DNA from: Ardenticatenaceae bacterium
GTDB taxonomy: Bacteria; Chloroflexota; Anaerolineae; Promineifilales; Promineifilaceae
Assembly: GCA_020634215.1 (NCBI GenBank)
Contig: JACKCD010000003.1
Span: 62,001-126,000 of the forward strand
DNA length: 64,000 nt
Direction: 5' to 3'
Below, one piece after another: positions 43,532-52,337 of the stretch (the first letter of the stretch is position 1; each line of letters starts with the position of its first letter). The notes under the pieces are model-generated. The model made no database searches. It saw nothing but the letters and a program-made list of their open reading frames with translations, and was not told the DNA's origin. A program made the position numbers and the translations under genes.

Positions 43532-45376
43532 GTGAGCAAATTTATGTCCCAACCTCGTAACGATATTCGCAACGTTGCCATTATTGCCCACGTTGACCAC
43601 GGCAAAACCACTTTGGTGGATGGCATGTTGCGCCAAACCAACGTCTTTCGCCATAACCAAACCGTGCAAGAGCGCATACTCGATTCCAACGCGCTAGAAC
43701 GAGAGCGCGGTATCACTATTTTGGCAAAAAACACTAGCATTGAATACGATGGCGTGACCATCAATATTGTAGACACTCCCGGCCACGCCGACTTTGGCGG
43801 CGAGGTGGAGCGGGTGGTCAACATGGTTGACGGCGTGCTGCTGCTGGTGGATGCTGTTGAAGGCCCCATGCCGCAAACTCGCTTTGTGCTACGGCAGGCA
43901 CTCAACAAGGGTGCCAAGGTCATTGTGGTGGTCAACAAAATTGACCGCGAAGCGGCACGCCCGGATTATGTGGTCAACGCCACTTTTGACCTGTTTGTGG
44001 ATTTGGGTGCCAGCGATGAGCAGGCTGACTTCCCCGTCATCTATGCGCGGGCACTGGAAGGTCGGGCTGGGTACAGCCCGGATGCGATGGATCGGGATTT
44101 ACGGCCGTTATTCGACACCATTCTCGAACACCTACCCCCGCCCCAGGTCAACCCCGACGGCCCCACCCAACTGCTCGTCACCACATTGGAATACAGCAGC
44201 TACGTGGGCAAAATCGCTGTCGGCCGGCTCACCAGCGGCACCATTCGCAGCGGGCAGGAAATTGCCCACATACACACCGATGGCACCCTTGAAAAAGGCA
44301 AAGTCACCCAGGTCTACACCTTCAAAAACCTCCAACGGCATGAGCAAGAAGAGGTAACGGCCGGCGACATCGTGGCCGTAGCCGGGATTCCCACTGTCGG
44401 CATTGGCGACACCCTGGCCGACCCCGACGACCCGCACCAACTGCCCCCTATTAAGGTCGAAGAGCCAACGGTACGGATGGCATTCCACGTCAATGACAGC
44501 CCCTTTGCTGGCAAAGAAGGCAAATTCCTCACCAGTCGCCAAATCCGCGACCGACTGACTCGTGAACTGGAAAGCAACGTTGCCATGCGCGTGGCCGACA
44601 CCGACAACCCGGCCGAGTTCATCGTCTCCGGGCGCGGCGAGCTTCATCTCGCCATCCTCATTGAAACAATGCGGCGTGAGGGGTACGAATTTGCCGTCAG
44701 CCGCCCTGAAGTGATTTTCCGCGACGGGCCAAACGGTAAGGAAGAGCCAATGGAAACGCTCTTTATTGAGGTTGCTAACGATTATTTTGGTGCTGTAAGC
44801 GAACTATTGGGACGGCGGCGGGGGCTGCTACAGAAAATTCATTACGGCGAAGATGGCACGGTCTACGGCGAATACATCATCCCCACACGCGGGTTGCTGG
44901 GACTGCGCCAGCCGTTTCTCACCGCCACACGCGGCACGGGCATCTTCAACACCCTCTTCCACGGCTACGCCCCCATGCTTGGCCCCATTGCCACCCAAGA
45001 TCATGGCTCACTGGTCTCGCTGGAAACATGCGTCGTCAGCTCCTACGCGCTTCACCAGCTTGAGTCACGTGGTGTGTTCTTTGTGCTGCCCAGCGAAGAG
45101 GTGTACCAGGGGCAGGTGGTGGGGCAAAATACGCGGGATGAGGAGCTGGTGGTGAACGTGGGCAAAACCAAAACGCTAACCAAAGTGCGTAGTGGCCCCA
45201 CGGCCATTGTGGAGGCACTGTCCACGCCACGCATCATGACGCTTGATGAATCTATTGAATACCTGGGCGATGACGACCTGCTAGAAATTACCCCTACTTC
45301 TCTCCGCATTCGCAAAAAGGAGCTGCGCCACGAGGTGCGGCAGCGGGCGATTAAGCGGGCGAAGAAGGGGGAGTAA
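43532..45376 (+). CDS. typA: Ribosome-associated GTPase TypA/BipA
   Basis: 614 residues, normal family length. Translational GTPase of the EF-G group with a role in ribosome assembly and stress or cold response. G1 AHVDHGKTTL (about 19-28), switch I ERERGITI, G3 DTPGHADFGG, G4 NKID, then the beta-barrel domain 2, domain III (RGELHLAILIETMRREGYE), domain V and the BipA-specific C-terminal domain (RGVFFVLPSEEVYQGQVVGQN). Start at GTG 43532 or ATG 43544 (MSQPRND); the latter fits the family better and neither has a clear Shine-Dalgarno site. A hairpin precedes the start. Confidence 0.96.
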   Translation: MSKFMSQPRNDIRNVAIIAHVDHGKTTLVDGMLRQTNVFRHNQTVQERILDSNALERERGITILAKNTSIEYDGVTINIVDTPGHADFGGEVERVVNMVDGVLLLVDAVEGPMPQTRFVLRQALNKGAKVIVVVNKIDREAARPDYVVNATFDLFVDLGASDEQADFPVIYARALEGRAGYSPDAMDRDLRPLFDTILEHLPPPQVNPDGPTQLLVTTLEYSSYVGKIAVGRLTSGTIRSGQEIAHIHTDGTLEKGKVTQVYTFKNLQRHEQEEVTAGDIVAVAGIPTVGIGDTLADPDDPHQLPPIKVEEPTVRMAFHVNDSPFAGKEGKFLTSRQIRDRLTRELESNVAMRVADTDNPAEFIVSGRGELHLAILIETMRREGYEFAVSRPEVIFRDGPNGKEEPMETLFIEVANDYFGAVSELLGRRRGLLQKIHYGEDGTVYGEYIIPTRGLLGLRQPFLTATRGTGIFNTLFHGYAPMLGPIATQDHGSLVSLETCVVSSYALHQLESRGVFFVLPSEEVYQGQVVGQNTRDEELVVNVGKTKTLTKVRSGPTAIVEALSTPRIMTLDESIEYLGDDDLLEITPTSLRIRKKELRHEVRQRAIKRAKKGE

Positions 45377-45377
45377 A

Positions 45378-45437
45378 CAGTAATCAGTAATCGGTAATCA
45401 GTAACCAGTTTACTGATTACCGATTACCGATTACTCC
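45378..45437. repeat. Period-7 tandem repeat hairpin, GGTAATC family
   Basis: AGTAATCAGTAATCGGTAATC arm against TACTGATTACCGATTACCG, loop around AACCAGTTTA. It separates typA from a convergent gene and may serve as a bidirectional terminator. Confidence 0.85.
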
Positions 45438-45438
45438 T

Positions 45439-46728
45439 TTATCCAACGAGATGGAATGCCGTTTGACGGCCGTTTAACCAGCGCATTTCCCCACCCGACA
45501 GCACCGCATCCTCCTCAAGGGCAATCCGCACCTCCTGGCCGCCCCACTCCGGCACAGCCTTGCGGACGTTTAGCTCAATCGAGTAACACGTTTCGTCAAA
45601 CAGTTCATAGTCACCCCGCCCCGGCACCCCACCCTGCTGATCCCACAGCCCAATCGTTGGCCCGGCGGCATGGCCGTGGTAGCCCAGCGGATGGCTGTAA
45701 ACCTGGGGCAAAAGGCCGGCCGCATTCGCCTGCGCCAGCGTTTCCGCCAACACCTCGTTGCCCGTCCGCCCCACCTGCATCGCCGCCATGTGAAAATCTT
45801 GCAGTTGGTTGCCATCGGCCAAAGCCGCTTGGAGTCCAGCCGGGGCATCCGTTTCCCCCGGTTTTAGCACATAAGCGTGCTGCTGCTGGTCGGTTGCCAG
45901 CCCCAAATAGTGGAAGCCCACGTCACAATGCAGCACATCGCCGGGCATAATCAGGCGGCGCGGTTCCTTGGCCTTCTCATTGGGCATCCCCAGCCCCTGC
46001 CCCGGTGCCTGAATCTCCACCGACGGCTGGAACCAGGCCCGCAGCCCCATCTCCTGCATCCGCTGCCGCATCCACCACACCACGTCGTCGGTGGTGGTGA
46101 TGCCGGGGTGGATGATCCGCGTGGAAAAGGCTTCGGCAATGAGTGAATGTCCCATTTCGACGAGGCCGGGATAGACAGTCAGTTCGGCCGGGATGCGCGT
46201 TTCCAGCCAGCCCAGGCACAGCCGTTCGGCGCTGCGGGTGCGCCCCATTAGCTCGGCTCCCAACCCATCGGCCAACTGGACAAACTCCGTTTGGCTCAAC
46301 CCATCGCCAAAGGCAAACTCACGGGACAGGTTGATGCCAATTGTTTGCGGGTTGCGCTCCCGAATGTGGCGCACTAGGCAGGCGTACTGGTCGCCATCTT
46401 CCTCCGGGTTCCACGCCGGCCGATAAAAATCCCCATACCCATATCGCGCCAGCGTCAAACGGTCTACACTGCTATCAGCGTTGCGGCAAAACAGCAGCAT
46501 CGTCCGCCGCCGCGCCCCCATTTCGGGCTGCGGCAGCAGCGTGGGCATCACCGGGTCGTCGTTATACTCGCGGGCAATAATCACCCACATATCCATCTTT
46601 TCCCGCGCCATGATAGCCGGGATGACCGTCTCCAATCGTTCACGCAGCCACCCGTTTTGCACCTCAAGCTGCTGGCGCAGCGGCAAAAGGCGGTGGCGGT
46701 AGTTGTTGGTGGGGGTGTGAAAAGACAT
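45439..46728 (-). CDS. M24-family metallopeptidase (Xaa-Pro aminopeptidase-like)
   Basis: 429 residues from ATG 46728, with AAGGAG six bases upstream; the longer frame runs into repeat DNA. N-terminal creatinase-like domain (about 20-190) and pita-bread catalytic domain. Metal ligands fit the family: HCDVGFHYLGLATDQQ (two Asp), SHPLGYHGHAAGP (His), CYSIELNV (Glu), VRIALEEDAVL (Glu). It probably removes N-terminal residues before proline from peptides in the cytoplasm. Not an obvious operon member; downstream is the convergent typA. Confidence 0.88.
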   Translation of the reverse strand: MSFHTPTNNYRHRLLPLRQQLEVQNGWLRERLETVIPAIMAREKMDMWVIIAREYNDDPVMPTLLPQPEMGARRRTMLLFCRNADSSVDRLTLARYGYGDFYRPAWNPEEDGDQYACLVRHIRERNPQTIGINLSREFAFGDGLSQTEFVQLADGLGAELMGRTRSAERLCLGWLETRIPAELTVYPGLVEMGHSLIAEAFSTRIIHPGITTTDDVVWWMRQRMQEMGLRAWFQPSVEIQAPGQGLGMPNEKAKEPRRLIMPGDVLHCDVGFHYLGLATDQQQHAYVLKPGETDAPAGLQAALADGNQLQDFHMAAMQVGRTGNEVLAETLAQANAAGLLPQVYSHPLGYHGHAAGPTIGLWDQQGGVPGRGDYELFDETCYSIELNVRKAVPEWGGQEVRIALEEDAVLSGGEMRWLNGRQTAFHLVG

Positions 46729-46749
46729 TGTGTACTCCTTGGAGGAAAG

Positions 46750-46811
46750 GTAATTGGAGATTGGAGATTGGAGATTGTGGAGGTTCATCAATCTCCAATC
46801 TCCAATCTCCG
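46750..46811. repeat. Period-7 tandem repeat hairpin, GGAGATT family
   Basis: Three GGAGATT units, short loop, then three AATCTCC units; near-perfect hairpin between two minus-strand genes. Confidence 0.9.
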
Positions 46812-46817
46812 CTATTT

Positions 46818-47795
46818 TTATAGCAGCAATACTACCTTCCCAATATTCTTATCCGCCGCCACATACTCATGCGCGGCTTGGGCTTGGCTGATGGGAAAGG
46901 TGGTGTCAATGATGGGTTGAAGCTGGCCGGAGGCAAAGAAGGGCCAGAAACGCTGCTCGAAGCCGTTGCGAATGGCAACTTTTTCGGCCAACGGCCGATT
47001 TCGCAATGTGGACCCAATCAGCCGCAGCCGCTTGCCCAGCAGTAGCCCCAGGTTGATCTCCGTCTGCCCGCCGCTCATCAGGCCAATGCTGACCAAACGG
47101 CCGTTCATTGCCAACGCCCGCAAATTCTTCATCAAATAGTCGGCCCCCACCGGGTCAAGCACCACGTCCACCCCCCGGTTGTTGGTTGCCGCCAATACTG
47201 CAGGCAAAAAATCGGCCGTTTTGTAATTCACCGCCAGCGTCGCCCCCAACTCACGGCAAGCCCGCAGCTTTTCCTCGGTTCCGGCCGTCACAAACGCTTG
47301 CGCTCCGGCCAGCACCGCCAACTGCACCGCCGCCGTCCCCACGCCGCTACCCCCGGCATGGATCAGTGCCACTTCGCCCGCCTTAAGCTGCCCTTCGCCA
47401 AACAGGTTGAGGTAAGCGGTGTACCACACTTCGGGAAAGGCGGCGGCTTGGGCAAAGCTCCAATTGTCGGGGATTTTGACGAGCATTTGGTAAGGAACGG
47501 CCGTTAATTCCGCATACCCCCCACCCGGCAGCAGCGCACACACCCGGTCGCCCACTTCCCAGCCGACAACCCCTTCACCCAGTGCCGCAATTTCCCCCGC
47601 CACTTCCAGCCCAATAATGTCGCTGGCACCAGGCGGCGGTGGGTAAAGACCCCGCGCTTGCAGCAAATCGGCGCGATTAACGGCCGTTGCCCGCACCGCC
47701 ACCACCACTTCCTCCGGCCCACACGCCACGTCCGCCGCCTCACCCCACACCAGCTCCGGCCGTCCCTTTTCACCTCGTACTACAATTGCTTTCAT
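46818..47795 (-). CDS. NAD(P)H:quinone oxidoreductase, zinc-free MDR family (PIG3/QOR type)
   Basis: 325 residues, typical length. GroES-like N-terminal domain (VRATAVNRADLLQARGLYPPP, GLEVAGEIAALGEGV) and Rossmann domain with HAGGSGVGTAAVQLAVLAGA. The residues that bind catalytic zinc in alcohol dehydrogenases are absent, so this is a quinone-reductase-like enzyme. TIGR02824/PIG3-like features include LYPPPPGASDIIGLE. It probably reduces quinones or enones with NADPH. It lies on the minus strand between repeat hairpins upstream and downstream. Confidence 0.9.
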   Translation of the reverse strand: MKAIVVRGEKGRPELVWGEAADVACGPEEVVVAVRATAVNRADLLQARGLYPPPPGASDIIGLEVAGEIAALGEGVVGWEVGDRVCALLPGGGYAELTAVPYQMLVKIPDNWSFAQAAAFPEVWYTAYLNLFGEGQLKAGEVALIHAGGSGVGTAAVQLAVLAGAQAFVTAGTEEKLRACRELGATLAVNYKTADFLPAVLAATNNRGVDVVLDPVGADYLMKNLRALAMNGRLVSIGLMSGGQTEINLGLLLGKRLRLIGSTLRNRPLAEKVAIRNGFEQRFWPFFASGQLQPIIDTTFPISQAQAAHEYVAADKNIGKVVLLL

Positions 47796-47817
47796 CTTGT
47801 CTCCAAAATATCAGGGG

Positions 47818-47880
47818 TTGGAGACTAGAGATTGGAGATTGGAGACTAGCTAATCCCCAATCTCCAATCTCCAATCTCCC
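47818..47880. repeat. Period-7 tandem repeat hairpin, GGAGATT family
   Basis: GGAGACTAGAGATTGGAGATTGG arm against CCAATCTCCAATCTCCAATC; same words as 46750-46811. Confidence 0.9.
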
Positions 47881-47888
47881 CACACCCA

Positions 47889-48878
47889 TCACCGCACAAA
47901 CCCCACAATCCCCACCTCCCGGCTACGGCTGGGGTCAACGGGCATGGCGGCGGGGAAAACGGCCGTTTTCTCCAGCCCCACCCCCTGCAACGCCGCCCAC
48001 TTCTGCGGGCAATCCTCGTCCGCATACGCCATCACCCGCGCACCCTCCGGCAGCGACAGCGCCGCCAGCAACGCCGCTGCCCGATCCCAGTAACTTGGGT
48101 GGCAATAAACGTCCAGCAGCACCATGCCCCCCCAAATGGGGTGCCACTGCCAGCAGGCAAAGCCACACACCGCCCCTGTTTCTGGCTGCCGCAAAACGGC
48201 CGTTGTGCCAGCCGCTGGCTCCACCTCCTGCTGCCGCAGTAGCGGCAAAAAGGCCGCTTCGGTAATGTGCCGCCCCGTCAACCCCAGCGGCGCACAGCGC
48301 ACATACCCCGGCCACGCCCCGGCAAACAGCGGCTGTGAAGTGGGCCAATGATGCCAGGTGAGGGGTTCAATAACGGCCGTTTCGCCCGCAAAATAATCCG
48401 CCAAAAACGCCCCCTCTTCCCCCGTAAAATACGCCATATGGCCGTCCTGCGGCGCAAACGAGCGAAAACCAAACCGTTCATACAGCCAGTACGCCACCGA
48501 TTCGTACCCCGTGTGCAAATAAAGTGCCTGCCCACCGTTGGTCGCAAAATCAGGCAGCAGCAGCTCCATCAGCCGCGTCGAAGCTCCCTTGCGCCGGTCG
48601 GCCGGCTGTGTCCAAACGTGTCCAAACGTCCCGACACCGCCGCGTGTCACCGTCAAAATGTTGGCAAACGGCACGCCGTCACGGTGCAAAAGGTAAAAAC
48701 GGGCATCCAGCCCCAGCGGTTGGCGCAGCACGGCACTGTTTTGCCAGTTCCACGGCTCTCCCTTATGCCCCAGCAGCCCTTCCAGCCGCCCCGCCCACGC
48801 CTCATCCGGCCCCGTCACCACTGCCGCCGTCACCCACTCCCCATCCCGAAGCCTCACCTGCCCTAAGTCACGATACAT
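47889..48878 (-). CDS. GNAT-family N-acetyltransferase
   Basis: 329 residues. The GNAT acetyl-CoA loop is seen in GHVWTQPADRRKGASTRLMELL (about 85-106), followed by YLHTGYESVAYWLYERFGF, the usual beta5-alpha4 region. The C-terminal half (about 170-329) is weakly similar in fold and may be a second, degenerate GNAT unit. The substrate is not readable. Three ACGGCCGT palindromes lie inside the gene. Independent unit between two repeat hairpins. Confidence 0.78.
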   Translation of the reverse strand: MYRDLGQVRLRDGEWVTAAVVTGPDEAWAGRLEGLLGHKGEPWNWQNSAVLRQPLGLDARFYLLHRDGVPFANILTVTRGGVGTFGHVWTQPADRRKGASTRLMELLLPDFATNGGQALYLHTGYESVAYWLYERFGFRSFAPQDGHMAYFTGEEGAFLADYFAGETAVIEPLTWHHWPTSQPLFAGAWPGYVRCAPLGLTGRHITEAAFLPLLRQQEVEPAAGTTAVLRQPETGAVCGFACWQWHPIWGGMVLLDVYCHPSYWDRAAALLAALSLPEGARVMAYADEDCPQKWAALQGVGLEKTAVFPAAMPVDPSRSREVGIVGFVR

Positions 48879-48897
48879 GCCAAACCCCCTCTAATTA

Positions 48898-48966
48898 ACC
48901 ACAGACGACCGACCACAGACCACCAGCCGCATGTGGTCCGTCGTCCGTCGTCGGTCGTCGGTCGTC
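48898..48966. repeat. Period-7 tandem repeat hairpin, GTCGTCC family
   Basis: Arm ACCACAGACGACCGACCACAGACC and arm GGTCCGTCGTCCGTCGTCGG built from GTCCGTC/GTCGGTC heptamers. A second member is at 62316-62384. Confidence 0.85.
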
Positions 48967-48969
48967 CAC

Positions 48970-50418
48970 CTACGAAAAATGCCCATCCCCATCCCCCAAC
49001 ATCCGCAGCGAGATCGTCCCCTGCGGCTTGTCGTCGGGGAAAAACATGACTTGCGATTGGCCTATGACGGCATCCCACACGTCGCCCATTGTGTCGGCCA
49101 GGGCTAACGGCCGTTTAAGCCGGTTTGCAACATCCTGCGGCGAAAGGTCGTCAAGGGCAATGCGGTCGGGATGGTCAAACATGACGCGGGGCAGCACCAC
49201 TAAATCACCCACCCCGTGCTGCAAAAGCTGGTTCACCACATCCGACCCCATCAGTAGCCCCGCCACAGTAATCGTCTCGCCCAATCGTTCGTTGACAATT
49301 GGCAGCACCGTCACCGCCAACCCCGTCAACTGGGCAAATTCGGCCGCTGTCTGCCGCAACACAGGGGCAAACAAGGTCGCCGTTGCCAGTGTTAAAGATT
49401 GGAGATTAGGGATTGGAGATTGATTTGAATCTCCAATCCCTAATCTCCAATCCCCAATTTCCCCCTTCACCCCCTCCCACTCATCCAAAAAGCCGCGCAC
49501 CATACCTAGCCCATTTTCTTGCAGTTCCTGGTCGTCGTACGCTTCCAGTTCCGGCACCTCGCGGCCAGAGACCAAATACCATTCATCGGTGGGATACAAA
49601 AAACGAACGCCAAACTTTTCCAGGTAAATTTGCTGCAGCGATTCCAGATAGGCCAGCGTTGCCGCCGCTTCGGCTGGGGTGTGGGGGCGCATTCCATATT
49701 TGTGGTGCTTGGTCAGCCCCACCGGCACCACGCTGATAGATTGCACCGTCGGCCACAATTCAGACAGCTCCCGAATCGAGCGTTCCATCCACGCCCCGTC
49801 GTTCCATTCCGGCGTAATGACAAGCTGAGTGTGAACTTCGATACCCCGTTTACCCAGCCAACGAATTTGCTCAATCACGTCAGGGGCGGTTTTGTTTCGT
49901 AAATATTGCCGCCGCTTTTCCAAATCGGTGACGTGGACGGAGACGTAAAGTGGTGACAGGCGCATCGTTTCAATGCGCCACCAGTCGTGGTCGCTGAGGT
50001 TGGTGAGGGTGACAAAGTGGCCGAAGAGGAAGGAGTAGCGGTAGTCGTCGTCTTTGATGTAGAGAGTGCGGCGAAAGCGGGGTGCCATTTGCAGCACAAA
50101 GCAAAATTCGCACAGGTTGTTGCAGCGGCGAATGTCGGTGTCAAAGGTGGGGTGGGCAAATTCGATGCCGAGCGTTTGGTTGTAGTCGCGCTCGGCTTCA
50201 AACAGCAAATATTCCTCGCTGCGCCGCACCAGCAGTTCCAGGCTTTCTTCGGCAGCGTAAAATTGCACGTCAATCACGTCTTCGACGCGGTTGTCGTTGA
50301 TGGCTAACAGTTGATCGCCGGGCTGGAGGCCAATGTCATCGGCCACGCTGCCTGGTTCGATGGCAATAATTTGCCCCCCGGCGTAGCCCGTCAGGTCAAG
50401 CTCTTGGAATAGGGTCAT
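48970..50418 (-). CDS. DUF512/PDZ radical-SAM-like protein (TIGR03279 family)
   Basis: 482 residues. PDZ-like start (IIAIEPGSVADDIGLQPGDQLLAIN), then the iron-sulphur motif CNNLCEFC (Cx3Cx2C) and the long block RRTLYIKDDDYRYSFLFGHF with VTLTNLSDHDW that marks DUF512 proteins, then the DUF512 domain to the C-terminus. The family is conserved in cyanobacteria, Clostridia and Chloroflexota and its reaction is unknown. About residues 321-343 are encoded by an in-frame GGAGATT-type repeat (EIGDWRLGIGDSN, SPIPNLQS), which family members lack; downstream sequence (LATATLFAPVL) resumes normally. Standalone on the minus strand. Confidence 0.88.
   Translation of the reverse strand: MTLFQELDLTGYAGGQIIAIEPGSVADDIGLQPGDQLLAINDNRVEDVIDVQFYAAEESLELLVRRSEEYLLFEAERDYNQTLGIEFAHPTFDTDIRRCNNLCEFCFVLQMAPRFRRTLYIKDDDYRYSFLFGHFVTLTNLSDHDWWRIETMRLSPLYVSVHVTDLEKRRQYLRNKTAPDVIEQIRWLGKRGIEVHTQLVITPEWNDGAWMERSIRELSELWPTVQSISVVPVGLTKHHKYGMRPHTPAEAAATLAYLESLQQIYLEKFGVRFLYPTDEWYLVSGREVPELEAYDDQELQENGLGMVRGFLDEWEGVKGEIGDWRLGIGDSNQSPIPNLQSLTLATATLFAPVLRQTAAEFAQLTGLAVTVLPIVNERLGETITVAGLLMGSDVVNQLLQHGVGDLVVLPRVMFDHPDRIALDDLSPQDVANRLKRPLALADTMGDVWDAVIGQSQVMFFPDDKPQGTISLRMLGDGDGHFS
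49393..49456. repeat. Period-7 tandem repeat hairpin inserted in frame in the DUF512 gene
   Basis: GATTGGAGATTAGGGATTGGAG arm against CTCCAATCCCTAATCTCCAATC. Identical words to the intergenic GGAGATT family, yet within an open reading frame. Confidence 0.9.
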
Positions 50419-50442
50419 TCATGCCTTTTTATGCTGCCGTAA

Positions 50443-50525
50443 AAGTTGCAAGTAACAAGTGGCAAGTAGCAGGTTCCGTTGGCAAACGAGACTTGCCACC
50501 TGCTACCTGTTACTTGCAACCGCCA
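50443..50525. repeat. Period-7 tandem repeat hairpin, CAAGTGG family
   Basis: AAGTTGC-AAGTAAC-AAGTGGC-AAGTAGC heptamers, then a complementary arm CTTGCCACCTGCTACCTGTTACTTGC. A distinct word with the same architecture. Confidence 0.88.
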
Positions 50526-50527
50526 CG

Positions 50528-51478
50528 TTATCGGTACAGCTCGCGCAATAAGTTATTGATGCTGTTTTCATGCACCCGCTCCCAGGCCAGCGGGCTGCTG
50601 TTGGCGTTGTGGGGAGCCAGCAGCACGTTGTCCATTTGCCGCAAGGGGCTATCGGCCGGCAGCGGTTCAAATTCAAACACGTCCAGTGCCGCCCCACCGA
50701 TTTGGCCGCTTTGCAGGGCGCGGATGAGGGCGGCTTCTTCTACGACGGGGCCACGGGCGGTATTGATTAAGACGGCTTCGGGCTTCATCAACGCCAGGGT
50801 TGCATCATTGATGAGGTGATAGCTGGTAGGATTCAAGTCACAGTTGACGCTGACAAAATCGGCCTGGTGCAGCAGTTCTTCACGGCTTACCATTTCGATG
50901 CCGGTTTCAGCAACAAACTCGGCGGGCATGTCCACCAAATCATGCCCCAGCAGGCGCAGGCCAAAGGCGGGGGCGCGGCGGGCAACGGCTTTACCCACGT
51001 CGCCTACACCAATGATACCGAGGGTGCATTCGCGGAGAGAACGGCCGTTAATCTTCTGCCACGTCCCCCCCTTCATCGCCCTGTCCATCCACGGCTGCCG
51101 CCGCACAAAGGCCAGCATATAGCCAAACACCGTGTCGGCCACCGGCTCACTAAAAGCGTTGGGCGTGTTGCACAAGGCAATCCCCAGCCGTTGGCACGCC
51201 GCCTTGTCAATCGAATCAATCCCCGTCCCCCACTTGGAAATTACCTTGAGGCGGGGCGAGGCTTCCAGCACCCGCTCGGTAAAGCGGTCGTCGCCGCAAA
51301 TAACCCCATCTATGTCACCCATCCAGGGCAGCAAATCCTCCTCCTCAAACCGTTCTTCCACGGGCGGCACAAACAGTTCAATGTCGTTGGCAGCAAAGAT
51401 GGGGCGAAAACGGTCGAGGTGAGGCTGGAGATAGGGGGCAGATATTAAAACTTTGTAGGACATGGCATGTTTATCCAT
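50528..51478 (-). CDS. D-isomer 2-hydroxyacid dehydrogenase (phosphoglycerate-dehydrogenase-like)
   Basis: 316 residues. NAD-binding motif LGIIGVGDVGKAVARRA (about 152-168), catalytic triad as Arg in NTARGPVV, Glu in DVFEFEPLP and His in LAPHNANSS. Substrate-domain segment KWGTGIDSIDKAACQRLGI resembles 3-phosphoglycerate dehydrogenases, but there is no ACT domain and no serine genes nearby, so the substrate is open. Start ATG 51478 has no clear ribosome site; ATG 51463 (MSYKVLISAPYL) would also fit. Flanked by repeat hairpins. Confidence 0.9.
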   Translation of the reverse strand: MDKHAMSYKVLISAPYLQPHLDRFRPIFAANDIELFVPPVEERFEEEDLLPWMGDIDGVICGDDRFTERVLEASPRLKVISKWGTGIDSIDKAACQRLGIALCNTPNAFSEPVADTVFGYMLAFVRRQPWMDRAMKGGTWQKINGRSLRECTLGIIGVGDVGKAVARRAPAFGLRLLGHDLVDMPAEFVAETGIEMVSREELLHQADFVSVNCDLNPTSYHLINDATLALMKPEAVLINTARGPVVEEAALIRALQSGQIGGAALDVFEFEPLPADSPLRQMDNVLLAPHNANSSPLAWERVHENSINNLLRELYR

Positions 51479-51526
51479 TTACGCTTGAAGGATAGTTCTT
51501 TTGCATCTCATGGGGTTGGCAAATCT

Positions 51527-51572
51527 GGTGCGTGGTACGTGCCAAACGCACCACGTACCACGTTAAAAGCCT
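51527..51572. repeat. Period-7 tandem repeat hairpin, GCGTGGT family
   Basis: GGTGCGTGGTACGTGCC against ACGCACCACGTACCACG, short loop. A stronger copy is at 52278-52331. Confidence 0.8.
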
Positions 51573-51605
51573 GTAGCCCTATGAAATCACATGGAATTTG
51601 GGCGA

Positions 51606-52277
51606 TTATCGCATGTTTAAAATTTCTTCCAAAATTTCCTGCGGCAAACGGCCGGTTGTGTCAATGATGATGGCATCGTCGGCCGGCCGCAGCGGGGAGT
51701 GTTCACGACTGCTATCAATTTTATCCCGGCGCACCACATCGGCCAAAATAGCCTCGTAGCTGGCAGCGTGCCCCTGTTGGTGGCGGTCGTGCCAGCGCCG
51801 CCGCGCCCGTTCCTCGGCCGAAGCGGTGATGTAGAGCTTGAGCGGCGCGTTGGGCAGCACCACGGTGCCGATGTCGCGCCCCACCATAACGCAGTGGCCT
51901 TTGGCGGCAAAGGTGCGCTGCTGCCGCACCATTTCAGCGCGAACGCCGGGGTAGCTGGCAACTTGCGAGACGTTGGCATCTACTTCGGGGGCACGGATGG
52001 CCCAGGTGATGTCTTGGTTGTCGAGCAGGGCGGTGTAAAAACGGCCGTCTTGCTCCTCGGCAGCCGGAGGGCGGGCACCGATTTCAATGGTTGTAGACAG
52101 GTGCGTAACGGCCGTTTCATCCACCACATCCACCCCTCGTTGCAACGCCGCCAGCGTCACCGCCCGGTACATAAAACCCGTGTCCAAAAAAAGATAGCCT
52201 AATCGCTCGGCTAACATACGCCCAATCGTTGTTTTGCCCGACGCGGCAGGGCCATCCATTGCTATGACGTTTTTCAT
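51606..52277 (-). CDS. cmk: Cytidylate kinase
   Basis: 223 residues from ATG 52277; upstream codons lie in repeat DNA. Phosphorylates CMP and dCMP with ATP. P-loop MDGPAASGKTTIGR (about 7-20), LFLDTGFMYRAVTLAALQRG, the CMP-binding insert with GRDIGTVVLPNAPLKLY, lid ERARRRWHDRH and RRDKIDSSREHSPLRPADDAIIIDT are all diagnostic. Family length about 220-230. No Shine-Dalgarno site is visible because the leader is a repeat hairpin. It heads a minus-strand group with the downstream dehydrogenase, and the rluB- and scpB-like genes lie upstream, a neighbourhood (scpB, rluB, cmk) common in many bacteria. Confidence 0.96.
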   Translation of the reverse strand: MKNVIAMDGPAASGKTTIGRMLAERLGYLFLDTGFMYRAVTLAALQRGVDVVDETAVTHLSTTIEIGARPPAAEEQDGRFYTALLDNQDITWAIRAPEVDANVSQVASYPGVRAEMVRQQRTFAAKGHCVMVGRDIGTVVLPNAPLKLYITASAEERARRRWHDRHQQGHAASYEAILADVVRRDKIDSSREHSPLRPADDAIIIDTTGRLPQEILEEILNMR

Positions 52278-52331
52278 GATTGCGTGGTGCGTGGTGCGTG
52301 GCCTGTTTTTCGCACCACGCACCACGCCTGT
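52278..52331. repeat. Period-7 tandem repeat hairpin, GCGTGGT family
   Basis: Three GCGTGGT units, loop CCTGTTTTTCG, then GCACCACGCACCACGC. It directly abuts the cmk start codon and so forms its whole leader. Confidence 0.9.
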
Positions 52332-52337
52332 AGTTTT

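Noticed and set aside
46750..46811. Tandem heptamers considered as a CRISPR array
   Set aside because: Units are only 7 bases with no spacers, and the two arms are inverted. No cas genes in the window.
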